A stretch of 64,000 bases of DNA from Pinus tabuliformis (taxonomy: Eukaryota; Streptophyta; Pinopsida; Pinales; Pinaceae): contig CM062817.1 in the NCBI GenBank assembly GCA_031772625.1, positions 885,336,184 through 885,400,183 on the forward strand, written 5' to 3'. A program made the translations under genes and the position numbers. The notes under the pieces were generated by a model. That model worked only from the letters and a program-made list of their open reading frames with translations. It was not told the origin of the DNA and made no database searches. Of this stretch, positions 12,535 to 23,662 are shown piece after piece (within the stretch, counting starts at the first letter, position 1; the number at the start of each line of letters is the position of its first letter).

Positions 12535-13413
12535 TTGAGAAACGGCAACAAGAAATTCCAGTTTAATTTGTCCTTGAATTAACCTGAGAATTAAAATTGA
12601 ATTCTATTCTCATAGCAACTTGTAAATAGTTAATTATGTTTAGTTAACTTAATTAGCTTAGGAATTTCGAGTTGGAAGTCTTTCTAAAGTCATGTATATG
12701 TTCTCCCTAAGTTTTAGGGGTCCATTATGAGTTTAAATTGAGTTGGAAATTAGATCACTTATTTTACTGAGTTAAGTTCAGTTAAATTAGTTCCAAACTT
12801 TTTGAGGAACTAATAGAGAGTTAACAGTCAATTGGTGCACTAATGCATCTACAAGTGTCACTCTAGCTAATAGAAGATTTCCTCATTAGAAACCCATGCA
12901 TGTCGATTCTGAGAAAAACCCAGTTGAGACTAGAATGCAGGGACAGTGTACTATCAGTTGTATTATGTACTGGAGTGTAAATATCATGGATGCATCAGAG
13001 ATTTATCCTATGTTTGGACTGTGGAGTTTTGGAAGCATGAATTCCCTTTAAAGACAGGTTATTCCTACGAATTATGCAAGATCTTATGGGCTTGGAGAGC
13101 TCAAAATTGGCTAAGTGTTGGCCAAGAGCTAGCTTGTGAGCTGAGAGGGTTGAGCACACTTGTTCGGAATTGTTCTAGTGAGAACAAGCTTTGTATCTTC
13201 ACTCATATTTCTAATATATGCAATACATATAGCGGGGTTTTGGGCAATGGATTTCCCCAAATACATCTTGTGTTATGTGCCATTGATTTATCGTCGTCTT
13301 GTTCATATTATTTTCATCGATCTATTGGCTTTCGTTGGTTGAAAGTAGAAGTAGATTCTTGTCTTGTGCTTTAGTACATTGCATGAGCTTGTGAATCTAA
13401 AATATTTTCTACA
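12535..13413 (+). repeat. Probable 3' LTR of element F, copy 1
   Basis: The last 70 or so bases match the remnant before the primer site at 10,928-10,998. The stretch shows a copia-like U5 (a GGGTTTTGGGC...TTTCCCCAAATA block followed by TGTGTTATGTGC). The start is set at TGTTGAGAAA by its TG and rough inverted match to the end, but no polypurine tract precedes it, so the left edge is uncertain. Confidence 0.5.
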
Positions 13414-13699
13414 TTACATACATTGATATCACAATACATGTCTCACTAACCATACATGCATAACCATAATCATGGTAATGCTTTCATAACAACATATAAC
13501 AAATGCATATACAACCATATGCTTATGATGACACATCCCACAACAACACCATCAACCTTCACATGGCGACATCACTACAACCATGATCAACACCATGCAA
13601 ATGCAACAAGCACATGAACTACAAGCATAAGGAACACATATGAAACTAACATGAATGCATGACCAACACACCGCCCATCCAGTCCAATGGGTTAACCAT
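13414..13699. other. Unassigned retroelement-like spacer
   Basis: AT-rich sequence with no frame or motif. It lies between the F LTR and a minus-strand primer-site-like motif, so it may be the internal start of the minus-strand element whose LTR is proposed at 13,719-15,539. Confidence 0.3.
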
Positions 13700-15539
13700 G
13701 CTCTGATACTACTCTAGTGCACCCTCCTCCCACATCTACACAAGTAACCGGCCAACCGGGGTAAACATGTGGCGAGAGGCTACTATGATATGATTCAACC
13801 TCATAGGTGTCCTTAAGGAAGTGGAATCGACATAAACACATCAAACATACCTTCCACATCAGCAACAACACTCTCAGGATCCATCCCAACCACACAGGTA
13901 TCATGCCCCTAGGTCCCACTAATTTTTTAAGCTATTAAACCTCTGGACGCTCCAATGTTATGACATGCCAACGTCTAGAGATCTTTGGATGCTCCCACAA
14001 TCTTGCATGTCTGTGCCCAAGGAATTTTCCCAACAGACTTGTGCCAGAGTCCGTGGAATCTGTTAAACACGTGATGACAAGACTAATAAATCAAAAACTA
14101 ACTCCAGGACTAAGCCTAACCATCCCCAACCAGGACTAACATTCTGTCAAACACTTGGCAATGCAATCTACAAGTCTAGGATACAAGACAAAGCATGAAT
14201 GACTGATGTCATATGAGACTTGAAAATAAGGATCACCACCCTCTTCCTTTAAGTATTTTGACATCAATTAGGTCTTGCATCCATTATCCTTTCAGTTACA
14301 AGTAAATACATGAAATAATCATGACAATAACCAGTCATACAACCATGATTATTACCAACATTAAACCATGAAAATAATAGTAAGATAACAGTCATTAAAT
14401 CCACTTATAAACAAGTACAAAAGAAAGAGAACTTAGCTTTTATTAAACATAGGCAAATCTGACCATGTTTGAGACTTCCACGTACCACCTGATCGTACAC
14501 ATGGTTGAACCAAATCTTTCTTTAAGCCAGTCACCCCCGTGCCATATTCCAAGCATGAATGTGGCATCTCATGGATAAACCAATCCAAAAGAAACCAAGG
14601 AAATCCATAGGTTAAAACACTTTTATTGTCACCAAACCATGATCACACCAAAACTGGTGCTCCAATCACAAAGCTGAACCGAACTTGGAATGCCATCCAC
14701 AATCTATCACTATCCTTGAGGAATTTTTCATCTCTTTATCTCCTTAACTTCACTGCAATCTAATCTTGTATCACTAGGCCCTAAATCGAGACACCTCCCT
14801 CAAGATTTGCTGTGTATCCTACCATAACTGGTCAAGAAATTCCTAGGCCTTTGGGAATGAACCTTGAGACCACCTCCACCCTGGATTCTGAAATCCATCC
14901 AAAAATTCCAAAGCTCAAAACCGAGATCAACATCCAAACGCGCCATGGCATTTGGAAAAAGTCAAGGCTAGGTTGAAAACCATTGTCATAACCTGGCAAA
15001 ACCATACCACCGACAGCAAGAGAACCATACACCAACATGCAAATCCATGCATGTCAAAACTAGCTAGGAAAACACACATACAATATGTTACATGCAAGTG
15101 TTCCTGTTGTAGTTGCTTGATATTGTTCTTCCTTGTTTGATCCTTGATTTCCTTCCTTTCCCTTTGTTTGTTTTTCCTTCCTTGCTCCAAAGCTAGAGTG
15201 CTCCAATAATATTCTAATTGTCCAAGATTTAGAGATAGAGAGAGAGAATAATGAGAAATCTCCAAAACTGAACTGACCAAGCTTACACTGACCAAGTCTG
15301 CCAACTGATCCTTAGAAGCATTTTTATCAATCAGGCCTCTATTTTCTTTAATTTCCACTATTTTCCTTCATTTTTCTCCTCACATGCAACCTGTGACTTT
15401 TCATCTTACTTTTCTCCTAATTTCTTTTATTTTCATAAATAAATGTGCCAAAATGCCTTTTTGCCTTTTTAATGCCTTTGTCAATTTCCTTAGCCATAAA
15501 CACATCCAGTGATGCCCACTAGGATATATTTTCCCAACA
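13700..15539 (-). mobile_element. Possible minus-strand LTR with primer site
   Basis: On the minus strand GTATCAGAGC occurs within TAGTATCAGAGC (13,700-13,711), one base from the initiator-Met primer site. Reading rightward, the plus strand ends in TTTTCCCAACA at 15,539, which on the minus strand is the typical LTR start TGTTGGGAAAA. The interval of about 1.8 kb would then be a minus-strand LTR. No second copy is in the window, so both edges are inferred. It also contains a GA-rich run near 15,230. Confidence 0.35.
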
Positions 15540-15584
15540 TTCAGCTTGGAATAAGTGTCCCTTATCCATGATGGAAATAATACT

Positions 15585-17170
15585 AAGAGGTGGGATGAAT
15601 CAGTATTAGCAAGTCAATAATTTTTCATTTCCATAATCAGATTCATATATGCTACTTCGGTTAATGGAACTTGTGTGTATACGCAATTGTGTTTAAGGCA
15701 AATAGTGTATATCCTGCAAACTTATGATTCAGTTAATTCATCTTATGTTGATCTTTATTCAGTGCATCATAACCATATAAACAGTAACCAGGTGCAGTAA
15801 AAATAGAACAGACAATCACACACATGAACGCAAGATATAAGGTGGAAACCCAATGTGGGTGAAAACCACTGCTGCAATCGTCTCTGTCTTCTTTTTAAAT
15901 TAGAAACTTCTTTTTACAATTTTGTACGGGTGCAGTCTTATACCAGTACGCAGGCTTCTACCTGCAGAAGGCTACAACCTTCTCTTGTTCTCCAACTTCT
16001 CCTGGAAGGGAGCTACAACCCCCTAGCTCTCGTAATAGCCGATATGTTTACTAGTACGTAGATGCCAGCCTACAAAAGGCTACAACCTTCTCTTTTCTTC
16101 CAGGGATCACGTTTCATAAATTTTCAGACTGGATCCATCAATAGCATCATTCAATCATCAAATACATTTGCATCAACCAATCTCCTTTACACCAACCACA
16201 ACTGAATCAACCAATCACTTTGACAACCCTTCAATCTGATCTTTCAAAATGCTATAACAAGAATACAGTAACCAAAACCCAAGCCAGAAACCAGAACACT
16301 GCAACAGCAAACAGAAGTAGCTAAAACATATTTTATAAGGTATATGCTACTTCCATGTGTCGAAACTGCGTGCATACGCTCTTTTCTCAAGTAGAACCTG
16401 CGTACAGATCTGCAAATCAAATTTAAGATGTATATGTTGTTTTGATATGCAGAACAAGCATGTATACACGCATTTTCTAATGCGAACCTATGTATAGATC
16501 TGTAAATGATGATTTAAACATTACAAGAATTCCATATTTCAGTTATACCTAGATCATCATATTTATAAACTACAACATGCGTCAGTTATTCAGATAAATG
16601 ATAAAACCACATAAAGATACTTCTATTCAAGCCTTAAGATCTTGACCCATCATTAGATCTTATCCTTCATCAAGCGCTAAGGTTCATCCTTGGTTCATAT
16701 CCAGCTATGCACCATTACCCAATAACCTGTATGCTAAATCTTGCTCTTCATCGGATATTCAATACTTGAGTGCCTTGGCCTAATGATCTTCCCTTCCTTT
16801 TATAGTCTTAGACCTTACTCAATACCATGGACCAAAACCACTTAGGGCCAATACCTTGGACCCAATCCCTAGGGTCAATACCTTGGACCAATACCATGGA
16901 TCAAAATACCATGGACCAAATACCTTGGACCAAAACTTAGTTTTCCAAGATATACGCGCCTTGAATTTTGTGCAAGTGCATGTGTATGTATACGTGACTT
17001 GTATACATAGAACCCACGTGTACACGCAGCTTGGCCAATGGTGAACCTGCATATACCTCTCTTTCTTCATCCTGTGAAGTCTGATCTGAACTCTGTGTTG
17101 TTAACCTGCTAAACTGTGATCTTCCATCTGAGTTAGTTGCCATAAAGGACAACACCTATGTCATAAAGCC
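15585..17170 (+). mobile_element. Possible plus-strand copia LTR with polypurine tract
   Basis: A purine tract AAGAGGTGGGA (15,585-15,595) is followed by TGAATCAGTATTAG, a plausible LTR start. About 250 bp further is a GTGGAAACCC...GGGTGAAAACCAC stretch of the kind seen in many plant copia LTRs. Two copies of a GGCTACAACCTTCTC repeat (near 15,970 and 16,080) and a CCTTGGACC minisatellite follow. The right edge is not defined. No coding sequence is visible. Confidence 0.4.
16825..16935 (+). repeat. AATACCWTGGACC short tandem repeat
   Basis: Seven or so imperfect units of AATACCATGGACC or AATACCTTGGACC, some separated by a few extra bases, within the putative copia LTR. This is a local minisatellite with no coding role. 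Confidence 0.8.
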
Positions 17171-17199
17171 AACAAACCATGGTCTTATTTTGCCTTTAT

Positions 17200-18114
17200 T
17201 AACTTTTATTACATGGAATTTTCACCAAGGTTTCTACACATTCAATAAGGAAATTGCAAGGTAGTGGAGTATTAGCAGCCCCACTTCAATAATTTCCAAT
17301 GGAGAAACTAGATCCTAAAATACCAACGATCACAACAAACGAGATCCAAAGCAACTCATTGCCTCTAGGAAAACTACAACAAAAAATGCCTTTCTACCAT
17401 AAAATTCCATTTGGATAAAGATCTAGAGCTTAAAACTATGGCCAAAAGCAGAAGTATTCTTATGGAATAGGAAAAATTTGACATTGGACAAACTTCAATC
17501 AAGGGAACATATTGGTCCTTCAATTTGTCACCTATTTGGATAGGAAAAAGAAACCTCCAATCATTTATCCACGTCATACTCTTTCACCAACATCTTGTGG
17601 GAGAAAGCAAAATTAATCTTCCAACATTATGACAAGGTCTAGAACAATGTCATTGAAATAGTATCAAATTAAAGAAATCCAACATCCAAACACATCATAA
17701 TAAACAAAGTGTGGCAACTTATTTGAGGTTTCACGATATTCGAAATCTAGAAAGAATGAAATAGAAGAATATTTAAAGAGAGTGAGAATACTCCATACTA
17801 GATATGGGGAAAATTTAATTGTCAAAATATCAGGGAAACCATACTATCAAAAATTTGGTCTTCCCAAGATAGGAACAACAATTAACAATAGCCATAAATG
17901 CTTGAAGACCTAGGTATAATCCATTCAAGCATAATCAACACACTAAGTAAAACTTTAGTCTCAATTCTCAAGTCTAGACTCCTAGAGCCTGCCTACCCCG
18001 GATTCCTTCAAATTAAAATTTGATGGTGCCTCCAAAGATGACCCAGGTTCAACTAGTTATGGAGGACTATTCAAAGGAAATAAAGGTGAAATCCTTCATA
18101 TATATGATATTTTT
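17200..18114 (+). mobile_element. LINE 3' fragment (zf-RVT/RNase H region)
   Basis: Broken plus-strand sequence resembling the C-terminal part of a plant L1-type LINE. At about 17,710-17,790 it reads WQLI...GFTIFEI..KE..NRRIF, which matches the W-x-IWKERNRRIF block downstream of the LINE reverse transcriptase. At about 17,998-18,110 it reads KFDGASKDDPGSTSYGG, the first strand and catalytic Asp of a plant LINE RNase H domain. The frame changes and contains stops, so it is dead. The RNase H domain stops abruptly at about 18,114 where the presumed LTR of gypsy E begins, suggesting E inserted into it. The 5' portion and poly(A) tail are absent. Confidence 0.6.
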
Positions 18115-19276
18115 TGGGATAGGGTCCCCTAAGGTTAATTTTGGGGCAAAAGCTCAAGTTTTGGGGCAGAAAGCCCAATTTTTGGCGATGTAAAGTGTAA
18201 AGTCTGCGAAAGTTATGATCCCAAAGTGCGTAGATGTAAAGTTCCATAAAGGTTTTTTACCCTTTGTTTATGTAAGTTGTTTCGGCTTTAGTAGACCTAC
18301 CCGTGGTCCACGGACCATGGGATTGTATAAAAATGAGAGTCTTAGAGAGTCTAAGGCAGTTTAGTTCAAGTAAGTTTTGAAGACAATGTAATGGGTCAAT
18401 ATGAGCTAAGAGCGAGGAGTCTTAGAGTAGAATAGAGGCTCTAAAACTGTGTGCACAAAGGCCTACAGTAGAGTCTGCAGCTGAGTGCACGGACCCTTGC
18501 ATCTAATTGCGTAGGGTAGTTTTGAGTCTGTAAGAAAATCTGAAGTATCAATAAAGAGATTTTTCTGGAAATATCTGTGTTTTATACCTTTACTTCTGTT
18601 ATGAATGAATGTGTTTATGTTATGAGGAATAATGGGTTTATGATTTAATATTGTATTTATGTGTGAATCTGTATGTTTTACATTGTTATATGAACACAAG
18701 TAATAATATTTTCTTACGCGAATAATATCTTAATGCATGCTAAAGATATCAGACACTTGAGACGATTTGGGTAATAACAAACTTAGGAGTGATTATAGAA
18801 GTGCGTAATTGGTTGAGTCGCCTATTTAGGGTCCGCGAAAGATAGTCGTAGACCTTCGCGAAGATCTAGAGAGTGGTAAGAGGAAGTTAGATCGATAAGC
18901 CTCGAGGGATTATCGACCTATACAAAGGTAGATAAAGGGTTAAAAATGACATCATAACCATCTTTGGGTGCAGAAACTTGGTTCCAGCATCCTCCCATAC
19001 TGCTTCGGGTGAGACTTCAGTCTGTGCTCCATGGATTAATGCCGAAAGTGCTAGTAGTGTAGGGATTTGCTTGGCTAACTTAACGTTGAATATGGGTCAG
19101 GGCCCCCTAAGCAAACAAATGGCTTTTTTGTCGAGACTGGGATTTGCATAAAGAGATGTGTGATGTCACATCATTGGAATCCGACAAAGAGAGAAATTGA
19201 AGATTGGTTGGATAGAAAGATCCACAAATTCGTCGAGCAAGAGAACAGGTACCCACGATTGACAAAAGAATAGTGG
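18115..19276 (+). repeat. Presumed LTR and leader of gypsy E
   Basis: Begins TGGGATAGGGTCCCC next to the interrupted LINE RNase H. A TATA-like element near 18,325 and a polyadenylation-like AATAAAG near 18,551 are in the order expected for U3 and R. No partner LTR exists in the window because E is truncated, so the right boundary is unknown. Confidence 0.45.
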
Positions 19277-20980
19277 TTGGATAGGTATATGTACACAAAA
19301 ATACACAAAATTTTCTTTTGTTCCTTCCCGGTCGAATTATATGAGTGGATCCCTAAATTGGCAGATGGTCGAGGAAGGTGGAGGCTTTATGGTCCGTTAG
19401 TGTGGACCTCGGAGTTAGTGTGGAGATTGGAAGCCTCTGAAGATAATATCGCACGAACTGTCGATCACTGGCTTGATCGTATCATAGGAGGATTTGTGAT
19501 AGAGTTCACGGTCAATACCTCAGTTAGCTACAGTGAAGCAGAGCGACGCTTCTTCAAAGGACTGCGAGGTAAGTATTTAAGGTCTTTGAATACTTGGATT
19601 AAAATGCTCTTGTGTGAAAAGAGGGTTATGCAATTACATTTATGTTTGGAGCTACGTGAAGTAGAAATATCTTCAAGGATAGAAAGGGAACATGACCTGA
19701 ATATAGCCTGCTGATTGAGCCCCCTTTGGGTGACGACGAAGAAGCAGCACAAGCTTCTTCGCAGAGCACTGTATAGTTAATAAGGCGAGGGTTCTCGCGA
19801 ATACCCCATCCACCCATACCACCTCCATCTTCACCTCCACCGCATACACCTTCACCCACACCGCCACCACCTCCGCCACCACTCACTATGATGAATTCAG
19901 TAAAATTGTCAATTTTCAAGGGCTTGGGGAATGAGGATCCGAACCAGTTTATGTTCGTTGTGAAGGTTGTGTGGAAATCCCATGGCATTACAGATGATCA
20001 GATGAATAAATCTACATTGGTCACTACTTTACATGAACCCGCACTAACATGGTACATTAAGTACTATACTGATAACTCGATGATTGCGTTGGTGGACATT
20101 CAGATTGCGCTGAATCAGGAATTCAGTAGGCCCAAATCTAAAGCGCAATCGATCGTTGGATTTAAAGAAACCATGATGAAACCCGATGAGACACCCTAGG
20201 AGATAGATCAGATATTGAAGTGCAAGATCCATGAAGCTAACATGAATCTTACAGATTGGCAGCACCGCGAGTGGTTTGTGGCTTTTCTCTTGCCTCATCT
20301 GAGGGTTGCTTTATCACAGCAAAAGATTGGGACCCAGGCAAAGGCCCTGGAGATTGCAGTGAGATTGCACGAAACACCAATTCAAGATGTTGCTTTAGGA
20401 GTTCAACAAATTCATGCAGAGTTGCATAACCTTTGCCTATAATTCCAAAGTCTGAAGAAGGATAGAGCGGCTCGGCCAAAGGTGTGCGAAGAGGTTTGGT
20501 GTTTGAAATGTAAGAGTCAAGAGCATGATAAAGATCATTGCCCTATCTTCATGAATTATGTTACGAGATGAGGGTCGATGCCTCTGAGGCCAGAAGCTCA
20601 AACAGGGCCAAGTGCAGGGCCTGCGCTATGGTGTGTTATCTTTCAAGTAACTCGAAAACATGCGATAGATAATTGCCACTTGTTGGATAAATTTGTACAG
20701 ACACCGCAACATCTCTTCTGCAACTTATGCCAATTAGTAGGCCACGATGAGCGCAATTGTCGTAGTTATGAATTAATGATTGAAAGAACGCCCACATATC
20801 GAATGCAAACAGAAACTCGGCCTCCATATCAAGGTGCTTAGGGGCCGCGAGGAGGATAGTAGGGGCATGGACGAGGCCGAGGCAGAGGAGGACCTACAAG
20901 AGGTCGTGGGTAAGTTATTTGTTACAATTGTGGAGGTCCAGGACACTATGCGCAAGAATGCACGAACTTGACACGCCTGT
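19277..20980 (+). pseudogene. Gypsy E gag region
   Basis: The central part (about 19,888-20,440) has the plant Ty3 gag signature of an LSIFKGLGNEDPNQF start, an ALTWY block and a long helical stretch, typical of the retrotransposon capsid domain that multimerises into the particle. Several zinc-knuckle-like CxxC..H..C clusters follow (near 20,500, 20,720 and 20,945, the last reading CYNCGGPGHYAQEC). A proline/threonine-rich low-complexity stretch (19,805-19,885) precedes the capsid part. The region is a fossil with several breaks. Confidence 0.75.
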
Positions 20981-21459
20981 CGTGTTGATACTGCACTTAG
21001 TTAGACCACACGACAGAAGAATGCCCTGTACTAATAGCTAAGATGCGAGAAAACGGAATGCAGCCTCAGCAACCTACGAAGAACCTTCATATGATGAGGG
21101 TTGAACCCCGTGAAGAGAACCCTAATGTGAATATTGTACTGCGAAGTGGAATGATAACTAGTGAAGATAGCGTGAAGAAGGTGAATGGGTCTGCAAAGCT
21201 CCAGAAAAGGAGGTTGGCTTTGATTTGGAGCGCATGAAGGAAACCTTCATGGAAGCAAAGAAAATCTTCGTTGAGGCTTCTACCTCAGGAATTCATGATA
21301 GGCAGTCTAAAGAAATGGACCCATTCATGCTTACTACATTTTTGGAGACCTGTATGAAGCTGCTACGTGATAACAAGGTCATAAAGGGATTACAGGAGTT
21401 GATCAATAAATGTGCTCATAATGCTCTTGAGGGACCACGCGTGGTCAGGAAAATTGGTA

Positions 21460-21845
21460 AGCATAAGGCGAGAACAGGACGTGAGATGAGGCTCACCGCG
21501 CAAATAGGAGAGTATGAAATGGACCAAGTTATTCTAGATCTTGGGTCAAATGTGAATGTTTTGCCGAAATAGACATGGGAGAGAATGGGGAGACCTACGC
21601 TATAATGGTCTCCTATTCAATTGAGGATGGCGAATCAGAAAAATATTATCCCCATGGGAATATTACAGGGAGTGACAGTTGATAATGAAGGCGTGAGAGC
21701 ATTAGCGGATTTCGAAGTAATAGAGATTGTCGATGACAACAATCCCTACCCCACGCTCCTTGGGATCGACTGGGCTATCGACCTGAATGGGGTGATAAAT
21801 TTGAAGAAGCAGACGATATCATTTGAAAGAAATCACTCCGCATAA
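21460..21845 (+). pseudogene. Gypsy E aspartic protease region
   Basis: Shows the retropepsin-like active-site block DLGSN followed by VNVLPK, and a downstream YPTLLGIDWA block that corresponds to the LGxDW motif of plant gypsy proteases. In the family this enzyme cleaves the Gag-Pol precursor. The region lies in the expected place between gag and RT, and is decayed. Confidence 0.75.
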
Positions 21846-22029
21846 TAGTACCGTTGGACCCTGAAGAAGGGTCGCACTATACTAAACCGATCTGTGATTA
21901 TGTAAGTGACGATGATTTGGACCAAATTTATAAGATAACGGCATGAGATAAATATTGGGTGAATCGACGGCAAATGGACGCATTGCATGGAACCACGAAA
22001 TCTCTTGTACCTCAAATTCAGATGAGGAA

Positions 22030-22660
22030 TTGGAACACTAGGAGAATCAATTGCACAAAGTGTCTACGCTACGCCATAGTGTGATGAAAAAAACGTTGCA
22101 CTGCATATCGTTGGAGGTAAGAAGTCTACCTTACTATGATGGTTTAATTGACGTTGATAAATTTTTGGATGCATTTGAAAGGTAAGCACCAGAGAAGCAT
22201 TGCATTCAAGCCTTGGACTTGGCACTGCGTGCTACACCTGCAAGATGGTGGGGTACGCATAAAGACAATTTCGATGGACGGCACAAATATAGAAGAATGA
22301 TGAGGGTGTAGTTTGGTCACCCAAAGGTGCGATTGACAAAGAAATATGATGGAAGGAGTGATTCGCACGATTACTTAGCAAAATGGACCGATGCCTATGG
22401 AGAATAACCACAACCGGAGTGGGTGCATCTGTTCTGTCACATCTTGGATGTAATACCTATGAATTGGTACTTGGAGATAGAGCTCCACCATGGCACAGAC
22501 GAATGGGATATTTTGAAACAGGGATTCTTGATGACATTCAACTTTGAAGATGGATTCGATTGCATTGATGAAGCGCTTCAGGAGGTAAAAGCAGTGATCT
22601 TCAGAATCCCACAGCATCCCTTGGATTTGATTCAACCATATTGGACCACCTAGCTGCACC
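22030..22660 (+). pseudogene. Second capsid-like domain between PR and RT in gypsy E
   Basis: Reads as a gag/capsid-like module: a PYYDGLIDVDKFLDAF start, an LALRATPARWW block, and a helical region with WVHLFCHILD and FEDGFD. The YDG...FLDAF and WW features mirror the start and middle of plant retrotransposon capsid domains, yet it lies after the protease and before RT, where canonical Ty3 elements have only a linker. I recall similar modules in plant gypsy proteins, so it may be a subfamily trait. Its function is unknown and it is decayed here. Confidence 0.6.
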
Positions 22661-22861
22661 ATGTGTCGGAGTGCTACAATCTTACTGTTGAAGAAAAAGA
22701 GGAGGATCCAAGGAATGTTAATATCCCAAAGCCAAAATGTCACCGTGAAGTCGAGGGGTCGTAGAAAGAGAATCATGATATCACTGTGCCACTGAAAACG
22801 AGACAAGTGAACATTGGTACAGAGGCAGAGTCGAAGTTTGCGAAGAAAGGGGGCTAATGGG

Positions 22862-23662
22862 ATGATGTTATGGTGGATGAGGTCGTTGAGTTGCTCCGCG
22901 AGTATCAGGATTTGTTCCCTACAAAATTTTCTAACCTGAAATGGGTTATAGGCGATTTAGGGGTGATGAGGATAACATTGAAAACAGACGCGAATCATAT
23001 GAAACAGAGGCCATATTGCCTCAATCCTAAGTACAAAGAAAGGGTCCGCTTAGAATTGGACAAAATGTTGGCAGCAGGAATCATTGAGCCAGTGGAGGAG
23101 TCTGACTGGGTAACTCTGATGGTCATTCAGGAAAAGAAGCAGAAAGATGAAATAAGGATCTGCGTAGATCTTAGGAAGCTAAATGATGCTTGTGTGCATG
23201 ATCACTTTCCAACTTTGTTCACTGATGAAGTGTTGGATAATGTCGGAGGAAAGGAAGCATACTCATTCACTGATGGGTTCTCAGGGTAACATCATATCAA
23301 GATCGCTCTTGAAGATAGGAGTAAGAAGACCTTCGCAACTGAATGGAGATGCTTTCATTATACAGTAATTCCTTTTGGACTAAAGAACGCGTCAACGATC
23401 TTTTCCCGCATCATCATCGTGGCATTCAAGAACTTCATTCACAAGTTTTTGGAGGTATACTTTGACGATTGGACGGTGTTTGAGCTGGTAAAGCACCTTG
23501 TAGCTAGTCTACGCTTGATGCTAGATACATGCTGGAGGTATCAGATCGCACTAAACTTGAAGAAGTGTCTATTTTGCGTCCCTTTCGGAATCTTGTTGGG
23601 TCATGTAGTATGCAGACAAGGATTAATGGTGGAACCAGCTAAGATCGTGGTTATAATCAATT
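22862..23662 (+). pseudogene. Gypsy E reverse transcriptase, truncated
   Basis: RT fingers and palm blocks in order: MLAAGIIEPVEES, RICVDLRKLND, a YSFTDGFSG block, IPFGLKNA, then the catalytic YFDD box near 23,460 and LGHVVCRQG. This is the enzyme that copies element RNA to cDNA. After VEPAKIVVIIN the sequence switches at about 23,663 to an integrase tail of the A family, so the thumb, RNase H and integrase of E are gone. It is a fossil. Confidence 0.8.

Larger units (their letters stand above)
1..13356 (+). repeat. Segmental duplication, copy 1 (partner 50,726-64,000)
   Basis: The whole stretch recurs in direct orientation at an offset of 50,725, then 50,726 after a one-base change in a T-run near 3,690, then 50,644 after an 82-bp indel in the minisatellite. 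By eye about a dozen substitutions fall in the first 2.4 kb, so identity is near 99.5 %. Both copies carry the same nested junction, the end of a copia LTR abutting ATAGT and gypsy RT. The block was therefore copied after the insertions, not by transposition. The match runs off the window at both ends, so its true length is unknown. Confidence 0.95.
10928..13413 (+). mobile_element. Partial Ty1/copia element F, copy 1
   Basis: A short 5' LTR remnant (10,928-10,998, ending TTTTCTACA) directly abuts a primer site TGGTATCAAAGC (10,999-11,010). It is followed by copia gag (about 11,102-11,960), a CCHC zinc knuckle (11,818-11,859), and the start of a copia protease region with DSG and the IMGDKGKYSV-like block (about 11,985-12,290). 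The rest of pol is missing. Unrelated sequence follows, then a probable 3' LTR (about 12,535-13,413) that repeats the 5' remnant and ends TTTTCTACA. Gag would form the particle. The element is broken and largely deleted. Confidence 0.8.
18115..23662 (+). mobile_element. Ty3/gypsy element E, 3'-truncated
   Basis: Order seen: presumed LTR and leader (from TGGGATAGGG at 18,115, TATA-like TGTATAAAAATG near 18,325, AATAAAG near 18,551), gag (about 19,277-20,980), aspartic protease (about 21,460-21,840), a second capsid-like domain (about 22,030-22,660) and RT (about 22,862-23,660). The integrase, RNase H and 3' LTR of E are missing, because its RT is joined to an integrase tail of the A family at about 23,663. 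It is decayed, with many breaks. The primer site and the LTR right edge could not be placed. Confidence 0.8.

Noticed and set aside
19626-19988. Minus-strand Gly/Val-rich frame that looks like a glycine-rich protein
   Set aside because: It is the reverse of the Pro/Thr-coding CCACC-rich stretch (19,805-19,885) in the gag region of gypsy E.
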